Source: Gammaproteobacteria bacterium (lineage in GTDB: Bacteria; Pseudomonadota; Gammaproteobacteria; Burkholderiales; Sulfuricellaceae). From it: DNA of 64,000 nt. The DNA lies in contig JAHJGO010000011.1 of the NCBI GenBank assembly GCA_018824405.1, forward strand, positions 1 through 64,000, given 5' to 3'. Of this stretch, positions 7,342 through 15,706 are shown in pieces; the stretch's first letter is position 1, and every line of letters begins with the position of its first letter. A model generated the notes under the pieces. It saw only the letters and a program-made list of their open reading frames with translations, did no database searches and was not told the DNA's origin. The position numbers were made by a program, and so were the translations under genes.

Positions 7342-8610
7342 TCAAGGACAGATGTTGGCCACCGTCTGGCCGGGATCAACCATTACATAACCGGCAAGCA
7401 CGGTTATCACGCTACCATTCTCAATTGCAACGGATGCCGCAGGTGACTGGGCCGTCGGTTTGTAACGCAAGTAGCGAATTGTCTTTCCAGCAACTTCCTG
7501 GGTCTGCACACAGGAAGGCTGACCCATAATGGCAATGACCTGCGCCTCTGTCATGCCTGGCGTGAACTGGCTCGGCTTGAGGTTCGTTGATTGCAGCGTG
7601 GTGTGGGCGCCAACGGTTTCCTGACTGACAAAAAAACCATTCTCAAACAGAACTGATACGAAATTTGCTCCGTTATATGCCCAGGTTTCCACTCTTCTTG
7701 GTGTAGCCAGGGGAGCGGCCAGACCAAAGCTGTTGAGCTCCTCGTTTACAAAGCCCAGGGTAAAGACGTGCGGGTAGCCGCGTGCGCTTATAAATCTTGC
7801 CTGGTCAGGTGATGCGCCGGTCAGCCATCCTTGGTAGTTGGCTCCTGCCGCCGTAATATAAAACCGCGTCAGTTGCTTCTGCACGCCATCGGGCAGGGTG
7901 AGCGTGGCGGACGTGGTGCTGTTGAATTGCACGCTTACGCTACCGGCGCTTGTCGGTGCGGAAGGTGCCTTGTAGGTGCCCGTCAGGGTTTGACCATTGC
8001 GGAATTCGGACCAATTACCTTGAAAAAGAGTAGGTGAGGCCACTACATTTCCGGAGGAATACCAGACTGGGTTACCCGAACTATCGTACATATAGCCAGC
8101 CATAAACAGGGTGGAACCCTGTTTTTCTATGTAGATACCACGTCCGCTTTCCGATGCATTCCACCACCACCCAGTCTCGGGCTGGAAGCTGGATGAGCCT
8201 GAACCAAACATGAAACGTTCGATCGGGATCGTTCCTCCCGGCCAGGTGAGCGTCCCGTGTGTATCGTCCGAAAACTGCAACGAGATATTGCCCGGACTTG
8301 GGCTCGTTGGAGTGGCCGGCTGATATGCCCCCGTGAGGGTCTGGCCATTACGGTAGCCCAGCAGGCTGCCTTGGTAGGCCATCGTACTCTGCATCGCCCC
8401 ACCGGAAGCCAACCAAGTTGAGCGGCCGTCGCTTTCATAAAAATAACCGGCCATAAACAGACTGTTACCCTGAATATCAATACTGAAACCTCTCCCGCTT
8501 TCCGCAGGATTCCACCACCAGCCACTCTCCGGTGCAGCCTCGGCCTGGATAGGCTGCAGGCACAAAAATCCCACCGTACACAAAGTACCTAACCATTTTG
8601 AATAACTCAT
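7342..8610 (-). CDS. Secreted GWWW-repeat protein with BamE/SmpA-like C-terminal domain
   Basis: A 422-residue protein. The start is fixed by an excellent AGGAGG site before ATG 8610 and a signal peptide (MSYSKWLGTLCTVGFLCLQP, cleaved near AEA). Two ~105-residue repeats follow, each opening GWWWNxxESGRG: copy A at residues 30-134 and copy B at 148-252. Both carry FMAGYxY and NGQTLTG motifs. A linker leads to a C-terminal BamE/SmpA-like fold (FTPGMTEAQVIAIMGQP, then TIRYLRYKP) at about 345-412. BamE-type domains are known in outer-membrane assembly and envelope lipoproteins; here there is no lipobox. The same A-B repeat pair ends the protease encoded at 9703. A TATAAT-like box (8699-8704, minus strand) is a weak promoter candidate. 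Confidence 0.8.
   Translation of the reverse strand: MSYSKWLGTLCTVGFLCLQPIQAEAAPESGWWWNPAESGRGFSIDIQGNSLFMAGYFYESDGRSTWLASGGAMQSTMAYQGSLLGYRNGQTLTGAYQPATPTSPSPGNISLQFSDDTHGTLTWPGGTIPIERFMFGSGSSSFQPETGWWWNASESGRGIYIEKQGSTLFMAGYMYDSSGNPVWYSSGNVVASPTLFQGNWSEFRNGQTLTGTYKAPSAPTSAGSVSVQFNSTTSATLTLPDGVQKQLTRFYITAAGANYQGWLTGASPDQARFISARGYPHVFTLGFVNEELNSFGLAAPLATPRRVETWAYNGANFVSVLFENGFFVSQETVGAHTTLQSTNLKPSQFTPGMTEAQVIAIMGQPSCVQTQEVAGKTIRYLRYKPTAQSPAASVAIENGSVITVLAGYVMVDPGQTVANICP
7855..8169 (-). repeat. GWWW repeat, type B copy in the BamE-like protein
   Basis: Encodes residues 148-252, opening GWWWNASESGRG and closing TLTLPDGVQKQLTRFYI. It aligns by eye more closely to the second repeat of the protease (11746-12066: STTSAILTLPDG near the end) than to its own upstream neighbour. 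Confidence 0.8.
8206..8523 (-). repeat. GWWW repeat, type A copy in the BamE-like protein
   Basis: Encodes residues 30-134, opening GWWWNPAESGRGF and closing with HGTLTWPGGTIPIERF. It aligns by eye to the first repeat of the protease (11386-11697), which ends HGSLSWPGGTIQIERF. Confidence 0.8.
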
Positions 8611-8792
8611 CACACACCTCCTACAGATCGCAAATTCAATTGCACTGTAAATTAATATCCGCCCAACGCACCACGATGTCAATGAAGGTAACGGGGTTAT
8701 TATAAAATTCTATACGGCAAAAATTGCCGTTCTGTTTGCCGTTTTCGTTGGTGTTCACACTTAGAGAGCCATTGCTGCTCATGACTTTGATT

Positions 8793-8809
8793 TTGGCACG
8801 TTTCATGCT
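8793..8809 (+). promoter_or_regulatory. Sigma-54 type (-24/-12) promoter
   Basis: The sequence TTGGCACG-TTTC-ATGCT matches the RpoN consensus TTGGCACG-N4-TTGCW with one mismatch. The invariant GG (8795-8796) and GC (8807-8808) are 12 bases apart as required. Transcription would start near 8820, about 30 bases before the ATG at 8852. No enhancer-binding protein gene is seen nearby. Confidence 0.65.
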
Positions 8810-8851
8810 TGGATCAAGCCCATGGTTGAATGATCTACATTGGGGGAAAGC

Positions 8852-9610
8852 ATGACACTCAGCACTGAAGCAGCCGGCAGCAGTCTGGCTACAAGTATCT
8901 TGACTTCTTCAACTGCCAACAAAAATGATGTAACAGATCTGGGGTCGATTCCGTCATTTGCGCAAATCCTCAACTCGTCTCTAGCGCAGCCTTCGGTACA
9001 ACGAGCAACTGAAGTAATGACGGATTTCGAAATCAAGGCATTAACGCAATCCGGCAAGACTCCTCAGGAAGTCGCGGATGCATTTATCAAAGCGGGTGCC
9101 ACTATCTATGACATCGCCCGTGCAACCGGGTCAAGCGTCGATAATCTGCGCAAGCTGGCAGATGAATTGGGCATGGACTATATCGATCCTTACAAGAATA
9201 CGCCGGCTCTGGCATCGGCCATGGACAAAATGAGCGATAACGCGGGGGGGTTTGTACGCATCGGTGTGGATGAAAATGGCCAATTTCATCTTCAGACTGC
9301 CGGTAGCGGGGGAATCTTCGGTTGGCAAAATATGGATCAGATCAGGATGAGTGACAACTCCTTGCCGAATCTGGTTCAGACTCCAAATGATGGCAGACTC
9401 GGGCTATTCCGACAGGACATGCTGAGCCAGCAGGAAATCGATGCGTTAACCCCATTCCTTCCACAAGCCAGGGATACTACCGTCAAATACACTACTGGCG
9501 GCAACCCTACAGCGTGGAGTATTCAGGAGTGGAATGCAGGCAAAGTCCAGATGGCCTATAATGCCATGCAAAATGAACCTGACAACTATGGCATTGATCA
9601 AAAAGCCTGA
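8852..9610 (+). CDS. Protein of unknown function behind a sigma-54 type promoter
   Basis: A 252-residue protein. The ATG follows GGGGGAA at good spacing; the upstream in-frame TTG (8840) would lack this. There is no signal peptide or membrane helix. The N-terminus is Ser/Thr-rich and looks disordered (TEAAGSSLATSILTSSTANK), as in some flagellar or secreted-effector-type proteins. It is followed by a helical part (GKTPQEVADAFIKAGATIYD) and a C-terminal stretch ending DNYGIDQKA. No family was recognised. It ends one base into a possible longer reading of the protease gene, so it may be co-transcribed with the protease. Confidence 0.7.
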   Translation: MTLSTEAAGSSLATSILTSSTANKNDVTDLGSIPSFAQILNSSLAQPSVQRATEVMTDFEIKALTQSGKTPQEVADAFIKAGATIYDIARATGSSVDNLRKLADELGMDYIDPYKNTPALASAMDKMSDNAGGFVRIGVDENGQFHLQTAGSGGIFGWQNMDQIRMSDNSLPNLVQTPNDGRLGLFRQDMLSQQEIDALTPFLPQARDTTVKYTTGGNPTAWSIQEWNAGKVQMAYNAMQNEPDNYGIDQKA

Positions 9611-9702
9611 TGGGCAGGCATCATGCCCCTGAACCATTCCTGCACATTTTTTGTTCGTCACTCTTGCCCCTCTATTCCCCGGCATTTTGTCATCTTTTCG
9701 TA

Positions 9703-12069
9703 ATGAAGCTTGTCAATGGCCTGCTGCTATTTCTGGCTCTTTGTTTTTCACACAGCGCCCATCTTCTCGCCGCGCCTTCCAACGATCAAAGGAAAATTGC
9801 CGCCCCTGCTGATAATATTTACGCAATCGAACTGCAGTTCAAGCCGGGGCATTCGTCAGCTCTCGAACGCCTGTCGGAGGCTGCTCGAACCAGCCTGACA
9901 CTGTCGCGCACGACCCGTACGGACGCACGGGTATTGCAACTTCCACATTCTGTACGCACTGCAGAAGCAAACCATATTCTCGCCCGCTTGCGTCTTCTGC
10001 CCGAAGTGCTTTGGGCGGAATTGATTTCTGGTGCCGCAACACCATCCAGTATTCGCAGCCGCACTCTTAATGCCCAACAAAAGCCAAGCCGTAACCAGGT
10101 CACTCTCAAACTCAGAAATTTCGACACCCTGTCTCAGCCCGTCCTGGTTCAGTTAAGCCAGGCGGCTGGTGTCGACCTTGATTATCTGCGAGCAATTTCA
10201 GGGGGCGGACATTTACTTGGAATACGAGGAGGAGTGTCGCTTAGTGAGCTGACCGCTCTGGCAAGGCGACTGGAACAGCACCCCGATGTGCTTTATGCCG
10301 ATCCGGTTGTATCCGCTAAGACAAAACTCACACCTAATGACACTCTATTTCCATCGCAATGGAATTTGTTTGAAGCCCCCGGAGGAACTTTTTTTCCTGC
10401 CGCCTGGGATGTTAGCGCGGGGTCTTCCAGCATTGTGGTGGCGGTAATCGACAGCGGAGTTCTCCCCCATCCTGATCTGGCTGGAAAGCTTCTGTCCGGC
10501 TACGACATGATTACCGATATCACTTTATCCAATGATGGCGACGCTCGTGACAGCGATCCCCGAGACCCTGGCGACTGGGTCGCATCCAATGAATGCGGCC
10601 CCGGCGAACCGGCATCGGATAGTTCGTGGCACGGAACTCATGTTGCGGGCATCATCGGTGCTGTCACAAATAATAACGCAGGCGTGGCAGGAACAGGCTG
10701 GCACACCATGATTTTGCCGATTCGCGCAGGTGGCAAGTGCGGAGGCATGTCTAGTGATGTCATTGATAGCATCCGCTGGGCTGTCGGGTTGCCGGTACCG
10801 GGCACTCCTGACAATTTCACACCGGCAAGAATTCTCAATCTCAGCCTGGGCGGGGAAGGCGCTTGCTTCAGCAGCATACAGTCTGCCATCAATGATGCGC
10901 TTGCCAGCGGTGCTGTAATAGTGGTTTCGGCAGGCAATGAAGACACGAATGTTGCATTCTCCTGGCCGGCAAATTGCAATGGAGTCATTTCTGTTGCGGC
11001 AAATGGACGTGCGGGTGATGCCACCGGTTATACCAACTATGGCGCGCTGATCAAGATTTCTGCGCCCGGAGGCGATGGCCCCGATGGAGGAGGTAATGCG
11101 ATATTTTCAACCTATAACGCAGGGACAACTGCACCCGCAGCATACACTTATCAGTCCCTGAGTGGAACCAGCATGGCGGGACCGCACGTTTCAGGGGTTG
11201 CCGCGCTGATGCTTTCCATCAAACCTGGCTTGAGCCCTTCCCAGATATTGTCGCTCATCCAGTCTAGCGCCACACCCTTCACCATCGGGACCTGGTGTGC
11301 GTCCTATCCTGAAAACTGCGGCAGCGGAATTGTCAACGCGGGCGCTGCCGTCAATGCAGCGAGCGGGCAATTCTCGCCTAAAACAGGCTGGTGGTGGAAC
11401 CCGACTCAGAGTGGAAGGGGGTTCATGATTGAGAAACGAGGCGACAACCTCTTCATGGCCAGCTATCTTTATGAAACCGATGGCAGAGCATCGTGGTATG
11501 CATCGGGTGGCGCAACGGGAACATCATCCTATCAGGGATTCCTGACAGCCTATACCGGGGGGCAAACACTTACCGGTCCCTACATTCCACCTTTCAACGC
11601 TGGCCTGGCCGGCTCCATTACGCTTCAGTTCAGTGACAGTAGTCATGGCTCTCTAAGCTGGCCGGGCGGAACTATCCAGATCGAGCGCTTTGAAATCGTT
11701 GCGAACGGAGTCGACGCGCCACCAGCAGCTTTCCAGCCGGAATCTGGATGGTGGTGGAATTCTGCAGAAAGCGGTCGCGGGTTCGCCCTGGAAATCCAGG
11801 ACGGAACCCTATTCATGGCGGGCTATATGTATGATGCTCAGGGCAAGCCCATCTGGTATTCGAGCGCAGGCAAAATGACTTCGGCAAACAGCTACTCGGG
11901 TACCTGGATACAATGGGCGAATGGCCAGACCCTGAGCGGGAGTTACAAGCCTCCATCCATTGTCAACCCCAACGTGGGCAGCATCCGTCTTCTGTTCACG
12001 TCAACCACAAGTGCCATTCTGACGCTGCCGGACGGACGCCAGATTGCACTAGCCCGCTTCCTGTTTTAA
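9703..12069 (+). CDS. Secreted subtilisin-like (S8) serine protease with two C-terminal GWWW repeats
   Basis: A 788-residue protein. ATG 9703 is chosen because it starts a clean signal peptide (MKLVNGLLLFLALCFSHSAH, cleaved near LLAAPS); an upstream ATG at 9610 would bury it. A pro-region (to about residue 210) precedes the S8 domain. The catalytic triad is Asp250 in VVAVIDSGV, His310 in SSWHGTHVAG and Ser490 in LSGTSMAGPHVSG, with the oxyanion Asn412 in VSAGNED. Two GWWW repeats (residues 562-665 and 682-788) form the C-terminus, where extracellular proteases often carry domains for secretion or surface attachment. The gene converges on gspD, which makes it a good T2SS substrate candidate. 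The peptidase call is solid; the repeat function is unknown. Confidence 0.93.
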   Translation: MKLVNGLLLFLALCFSHSAHLLAAPSNDQRKIAAPADNIYAIELQFKPGHSSALERLSEAARTSLTLSRTTRTDARVLQLPHSVRTAEANHILARLRLLPEVLWAELISGAATPSSIRSRTLNAQQKPSRNQVTLKLRNFDTLSQPVLVQLSQAAGVDLDYLRAISGGGHLLGIRGGVSLSELTALARRLEQHPDVLYADPVVSAKTKLTPNDTLFPSQWNLFEAPGGTFFPAAWDVSAGSSSIVVAVIDSGVLPHPDLAGKLLSGYDMITDITLSNDGDARDSDPRDPGDWVASNECGPGEPASDSSWHGTHVAGIIGAVTNNNAGVAGTGWHTMILPIRAGGKCGGMSSDVIDSIRWAVGLPVPGTPDNFTPARILNLSLGGEGACFSSIQSAINDALASGAVIVVSAGNEDTNVAFSWPANCNGVISVAANGRAGDATGYTNYGALIKISAPGGDGPDGGGNAIFSTYNAGTTAPAAYTYQSLSGTSMAGPHVSGVAALMLSIKPGLSPSQILSLIQSSATPFTIGTWCASYPENCGSGIVNAGAAVNAASGQFSPKTGWWWNPTQSGRGFMIEKRGDNLFMASYLYETDGRASWYASGGATGTSSYQGFLTAYTGGQTLTGPYIPPFNAGLAGSITLQFSDSSHGSLSWPGGTIQIERFEIVANGVDAPPAAFQPESGWWWNSAESGRGFALEIQDGTLFMAGYMYDAQGKPIWYSSAGKMTSANSYSGTWIQWANGQTLSGSYKPPSIVNPNVGSIRLLFTSTTSAILTLPDGRQIALARFLF
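11386..11697 (+). repeat. GWWW repeat, type A copy in the protease
   Basis: Encodes residues 562-665, opening GWWWNPTQSGRGFMIEKRG, with FMASYLY, GGQTLTGPY and LSWPGGTIQIERF. It is the counterpart of the copy at 8206-8523. Confidence 0.8.
11746..12066 (+). repeat. GWWW repeat, type B copy in the protease
   Basis: Encodes residues 682-788, opening GWWWNSAESGRGFALEIQ and ending at the protein C-terminus (ALARFLF). It is the counterpart of the copy at 7855-8169. Confidence 0.8.
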
Positions 12070-12096
12070 GGCACTTCTTTATCCTGTCGCGCGCCC

Positions 12097-14358
12097 TTAC
12101 TCGCTGTATTTTGCATCTAGGCGCTGCCCCAGTGTCTGTATGCCTGAAATACGTTTCCTGATCTCGTCTGTGATTTCTCTTGACTGCTGGCTGTTGTTCG
12201 CCACGCGTGGCGTGATGAGAATTACCAGTTCGGTGCGGTTGTTCTTTTTGGTCTGATTGCCGAATAGAGCCCCCAGGATGGGGATCTCGGATAACAGCGG
12301 CACTCCGGCGCTACCATCGTTTTTTTCCTCCTTGATCAAACCACCCAGCACCATGGTTTCCCCTGACTGGATGGTCACCGTACTTTGTGCCGTACGTTTG
12401 CTGATGGTTGGTGAATCAATGCCGGAGGTCGTCGTTTTCGAAGCGTTACTGACCTCCTGACTAACTTCCATGGTCACTTGCCCGCCAGCATTGATATGTG
12501 GCCTGACTGCAAGCATCACGCCCGTGTCAATATACTGCACCGAGCTAATAACACCTGTGGTGGTTGTGGTGGTTGCCAGTGACTGTGTCTGGCTGACGGT
12601 TGGCACGCGGTCGCCAACCTGGATCTTTGCAACCTGATTATCCGACACCATGACATGGGGAGAAGAAATGATGTTCAGCTTCGAGTTGGTAGCCAAAGTA
12701 TTCAATACCGCCTTGATCGCCCCGGCACTATCTTTCCATGCGTAGGAAAATCCCGGTACCAGTTGCGCGATGCCGGCAATTCCGGTGTCCAACTGACCGC
12801 CCTGGCGTGGACCATTGCTGAAATACCACTCTAGGCCATACTGATATTCATCTGTCAGCGTGACTTCCGCAATCGTCATTTCGATCAGCACCTGGCGCGG
12901 GACCACATCCAGCTTCTTGACCGCTGCTTCAATCTTTTCATATTCACCGGCAGATGAGTAAATCAGCAAAGCATTATTGTCCTTGTCAGCAATGACACGA
13001 ACCTCGGATGATGGCGATTGGGATACTGTCGATGGACTGCTTCCGCTGGAAACAGGTTGAGCTGGTGTCGTCGCGAAAGGGGTGGCTTTGCTCTGGCTCG
13101 AATCAACCGCCTTCTTGTCCGTCAGTGAGGTGATGGCCTGAGAAGCGGCGGCTGTCGTTGTAAATTCCGCTAGCGCCAATCCTGGCGCCAGCTGTGGAGC
13201 GGCCTGTTGCTGAGGGCGGCTCCAGCCGAAAATGTCGCTGAGCAAGATGGCGATACTCTCGGCTTTTCCATTTTGCACCTGATAAACGTAGAGGTTACTT
13301 CCGCCTGATGTACCGCCCTGATCCAAACGTTCAACCCATATCTTCGCCTGCTCGAGATATTTTGGCTGTTGCGTCACTATCAGCAGTGCGTTCATTCTTT
13401 CCACCGGAACAATACGCAGCAAGCCCGCAACCGGGCTGGAACTTCTTTCTCCAAACAGTTTGTCCAGTTCTGTGCCTACAACTTTCACGTCCGAATGTTT
13501 GAGCGGGAAAATGCCAATGGACATGCCGGCCATCCAGTCCACGTCAAACATGTCAATGGTTTCCAGGGCGTGGCGCAACTCCGCTTCAGCGCCTGAAAGA
13601 ATCAGCAGATTACGCATTTCGTCCACCCGCACTACGCCTCCGCCTCCCTCAGGAGCCAAGGGCTCCAGTATTTTGGCCATTTCACGTGCGCTGACATATT
13701 GTAGAGGCACCACCTGTATACTGTGTCCTTCTGCTAGCGCCCGGCCGCCGCCACCCAAACGAGGGCTGGACGAGCCTTTGATCGCCGCCCCTGAGGGAAC
13801 AACCTTGAAGATGCCATTCGATTCACGCAGCATCGCTGCGCCGTTCATGCGCAACAACATTTCCATGGTCGGCAACAGTGTACTGCGAGCCATTGGCTTG
13901 CTTGAGCGCGCTGTTATGGAGCCTTGCACCCGGGGATCAACGATATAGCTTTCCTTCAGAACATCACCGAGTATTACCTTGACCACTTCCCGAATATCGG
14001 CGCCTTCGAAATTCAGCGTTATCTCCTGATCTGATCCGCCCACCATTGAGGATGGAATAGGGGTAGGTGCAGCCTTGACGAAAACGCCACTGCCAGGATG
14101 AATTTTGTACCGCTCGATTTTCTCTTCGTTCGCCGGTACGGTATTCTGCTTTCCGTCCATAACGGGCTGTTGCTCTGCCTTGTCCTTTTCTGTTTTGTCA
14201 GCCACCTGGCTTTCATTCACTACCACGTCATTTTTTTCCCGGGACACAAGCGAAGGGCCGCTATCTCCCGGAGTGTTTACCTGACCAGTTGTCGCGCATC
14301 CAGTCGCCAGTGCTGCAAATATCAGTCCGATGGCAACAGCAATTTTTTTTTGCTTCAT
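12097..14358 (-). CDS. gspD: Type II secretion outer-membrane secretin GspD
   Basis: A 753-residue lipoprotein-type secretin. The signal peptide ends ALATGC, with lipidated Cys21. The ATG at 14358 has GAGGAA upstream. N-domains follow (ITLNFEGADIREVVKVILGD; REMAKILEPLAPEGGG), with a low-complexity Ser/Pro/Gln insert at about 410-460. The C-terminal secretin core contains VGDRVPTVSQTQ, TMVLGGLIKEE and VPLLSEIPILGALFG. It forms the multimeric pore through which folded proteins leave the periplasm. It is the last gene of the leftward gsp operon, 35 bases after gspN/C. The lipid anchor may replace the need for a separate pilotin. Confidence 0.97.
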   Translation of the reverse strand: MKQKKIAVAIGLIFAALATGCATTGQVNTPGDSGPSLVSREKNDVVVNESQVADKTEKDKAEQQPVMDGKQNTVPANEEKIERYKIHPGSGVFVKAAPTPIPSSMVGGSDQEITLNFEGADIREVVKVILGDVLKESYIVDPRVQGSITARSSKPMARSTLLPTMEMLLRMNGAAMLRESNGIFKVVPSGAAIKGSSSPRLGGGGRALAEGHSIQVVPLQYVSAREMAKILEPLAPEGGGGVVRVDEMRNLLILSGAEAELRHALETIDMFDVDWMAGMSIGIFPLKHSDVKVVGTELDKLFGERSSSPVAGLLRIVPVERMNALLIVTQQPKYLEQAKIWVERLDQGGTSGGSNLYVYQVQNGKAESIAILLSDIFGWSRPQQQAAPQLAPGLALAEFTTTAAASQAITSLTDKKAVDSSQSKATPFATTPAQPVSSGSSPSTVSQSPSSEVRVIADKDNNALLIYSSAGEYEKIEAAVKKLDVVPRQVLIEMTIAEVTLTDEYQYGLEWYFSNGPRQGGQLDTGIAGIAQLVPGFSYAWKDSAGAIKAVLNTLATNSKLNIISSPHVMVSDNQVAKIQVGDRVPTVSQTQSLATTTTTTGVISSVQYIDTGVMLAVRPHINAGGQVTMEVSQEVSNASKTTTSGIDSPTISKRTAQSTVTIQSGETMVLGGLIKEEKNDGSAGVPLLSEIPILGALFGNQTKKNNRTELVILITPRVANNSQQSREITDEIRKRISGIQTLGQRLDAKYSE

Positions 14359-14393
14359 TTCGTATTCCTCAATAAGGCGCAACGGCGCCAACC

Positions 14394-15137
14394 TTATTTT
14401 TTCCTGATTGGCTCCAACAAACTCGGCGGAATTGGGAGGAGTGGCATTCCTTTTTCTTTCCGAATTCGGTTGTTTTCCTGGTAATTCTCCAGTTGCTTCT
14501 GACGTTGACGCTCCTGTTCTTCGATGCGCTGATCATCAGTATCGAGTGGTTTAGCAGGCTCACTGACGGTAACAGAAGCCAAACCAGACGGCTTGGCGGG
14601 GATGGACGGGAGCTCTGCCGCATTCCCGCCATTTTGCTGAGGAGCAGGCGCCCGTTGTACCATGAGCACCAGTTCCTCCGTTTCATTACCCTGCTTTAGT
14701 ACAATTGCTCCAGCATCCACCCGCTCCGCCTGCATACCCCTGATTTCATTTCCCTGTTCCACTCGCTCCGACTTGCCAGTCGTCACGTCACGCAATAAAG
14801 CCAGCCTTTGCCCCGGGACAATAATGACTCCACTCAGCACAAACTGGCCTTTTTTCATTTGCTGTCCACCCGTGCTGCTCGTCGGACTGCCTCGACGACT
14901 GGGGATAAAGATGGGCCGAGTCAGTGTTTCATTGTATGCAGCCTCCCTTGGGAGCAAGGCAAACTCGGGAAGCAAGGCGGCAAACACCGCTTTAGCATCC
15001 GGTTTACGCAATTTTGTGAGTTCCTGTCTGAAGCGTTCGCCCCATTGCCACTCATACGCTATCGTACCTGCAAGCAACAGGCTCAAAGCCACTGCCAGGA
15101 CAGTGACTATCTTCTCGCTGCCGAGTGACGAGCTCAT
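14394..15137 (-). CDS. Type II secretion inner-membrane component, GspN/GspC-like (XpsN type)
   Basis: A 247-residue protein with one N-terminal membrane helix (VTVLAVALSLLLAGTIAYEW). A periplasmic homology-region-like segment (TRPIFIPSRRG; FVLSGVIIVPGQRLALLRD; SERVEQGNEIRGMQ) resembles GspC/PilP proteins that link the inner-membrane platform to the secretin. A Pro/Gln-rich C-terminal tail ends RKK. No other gspC is present in the operon, so this protein most likely fills that place. It overlaps gspM by 4 bases and is followed by gspD. Assignment to the Xps-type N protein is by position and pattern. Confidence 0.8.
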   Translation of the reverse strand: MSSSLGSEKIVTVLAVALSLLLAGTIAYEWQWGERFRQELTKLRKPDAKAVFAALLPEFALLPREAAYNETLTRPIFIPSRRGSPTSSTGGQQMKKGQFVLSGVIIVPGQRLALLRDVTTGKSERVEQGNEIRGMQAERVDAGAIVLKQGNETEELVLMVQRAPAPQQNGGNAAELPSIPAKPSGLASVTVSEPAKPLDTDDQRIEEQERQRQKQLENYQENNRIRKEKGMPLLPIPPSLLEPIRKK

Positions 15138-15706
15138 TGTTCGCCTTTCAAAATAGCGAAGCCGACCAGATCAAGCTGTACATAAAGTTCTGCGTCGGCT
15201 GCGTTGCGGGCTGTAGCGCTTAGTGGAGACCGGATGCTGGCATTATCAATAAAAAGATAGGGCTGCGTATTTTCAAGCGCGTAGATTACTTCATGCAAAG
15301 CCTGGAAATTTCCTGACAGTTGCACGTTGACAGTGACTTGGCGATAAGCATTTTCGTCCTTGTGCGGCAAGACCTGCATGCTGGTCAATTTGCCGCCATG
15401 CTGCTCGATCACTATTTTTGCAATGTCCTGGATCTCTGCTGCAGCCAGCGAGGGTCCACTATTTTTAAGATAGAATCTTGACGCCCGTTTGTCTTGTGCG
15501 ATTTTGAGCTGCGACTCGATTTCCGGCCGCATTGCCACGATTCTGCCATAACGGGTCAGTCGGTCACCCAAACCTTCCAGCGCCACGTCATAGTGTTGGT
15601 GCAACAGCAGAACCGGTGCTGCTATGGCCAGAACAGCGAGACCCAGAAGGAAGGCCAGCAATGCTATTGCAAGAAAACGACTTTGCTTGGGTGTTAGTTC
15701 ACGCAT
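15134..15706 (-). CDS. gspM: Type II secretion protein GspM (XpsM/PilO-like)
   Basis: A 190-residue protein with one membrane helix near the N-terminus (FLAIALLAFLLGLAVLAIAA), a coiled-coil segment and a ferredoxin-like periplasmic domain (QVTVNVQLSGNFQALHEVIY). This is the GspM/PilO architecture. It partners GspL in the inner-membrane platform. Its start overlaps the gspL stop by one base (TGATG) and its end overlaps gspN/C by four, showing translational coupling. Confidence 0.85.
   Translation of the reverse strand: MRELTPKQSRFLAIALLAFLLGLAVLAIAAPVLLLHQHYDVALEGLGDRLTRYGRIVAMRPEIESQLKIAQDKRASRFYLKNSGPSLAAAEIQDIAKIVIEQHGGKLTSMQVLPHKDENAYRQVTVNVQLSGNFQALHEVIYALENTQPYLFIDNASIRSPLSATARNAADAELYVQLDLVGFAILKGEQ

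Noticed and set aside
9610-9702. Earlier ATG for the protease
   Set aside because: It would add a 31-residue stretch before an otherwise ideal signal peptide and lacks a ribosome site.
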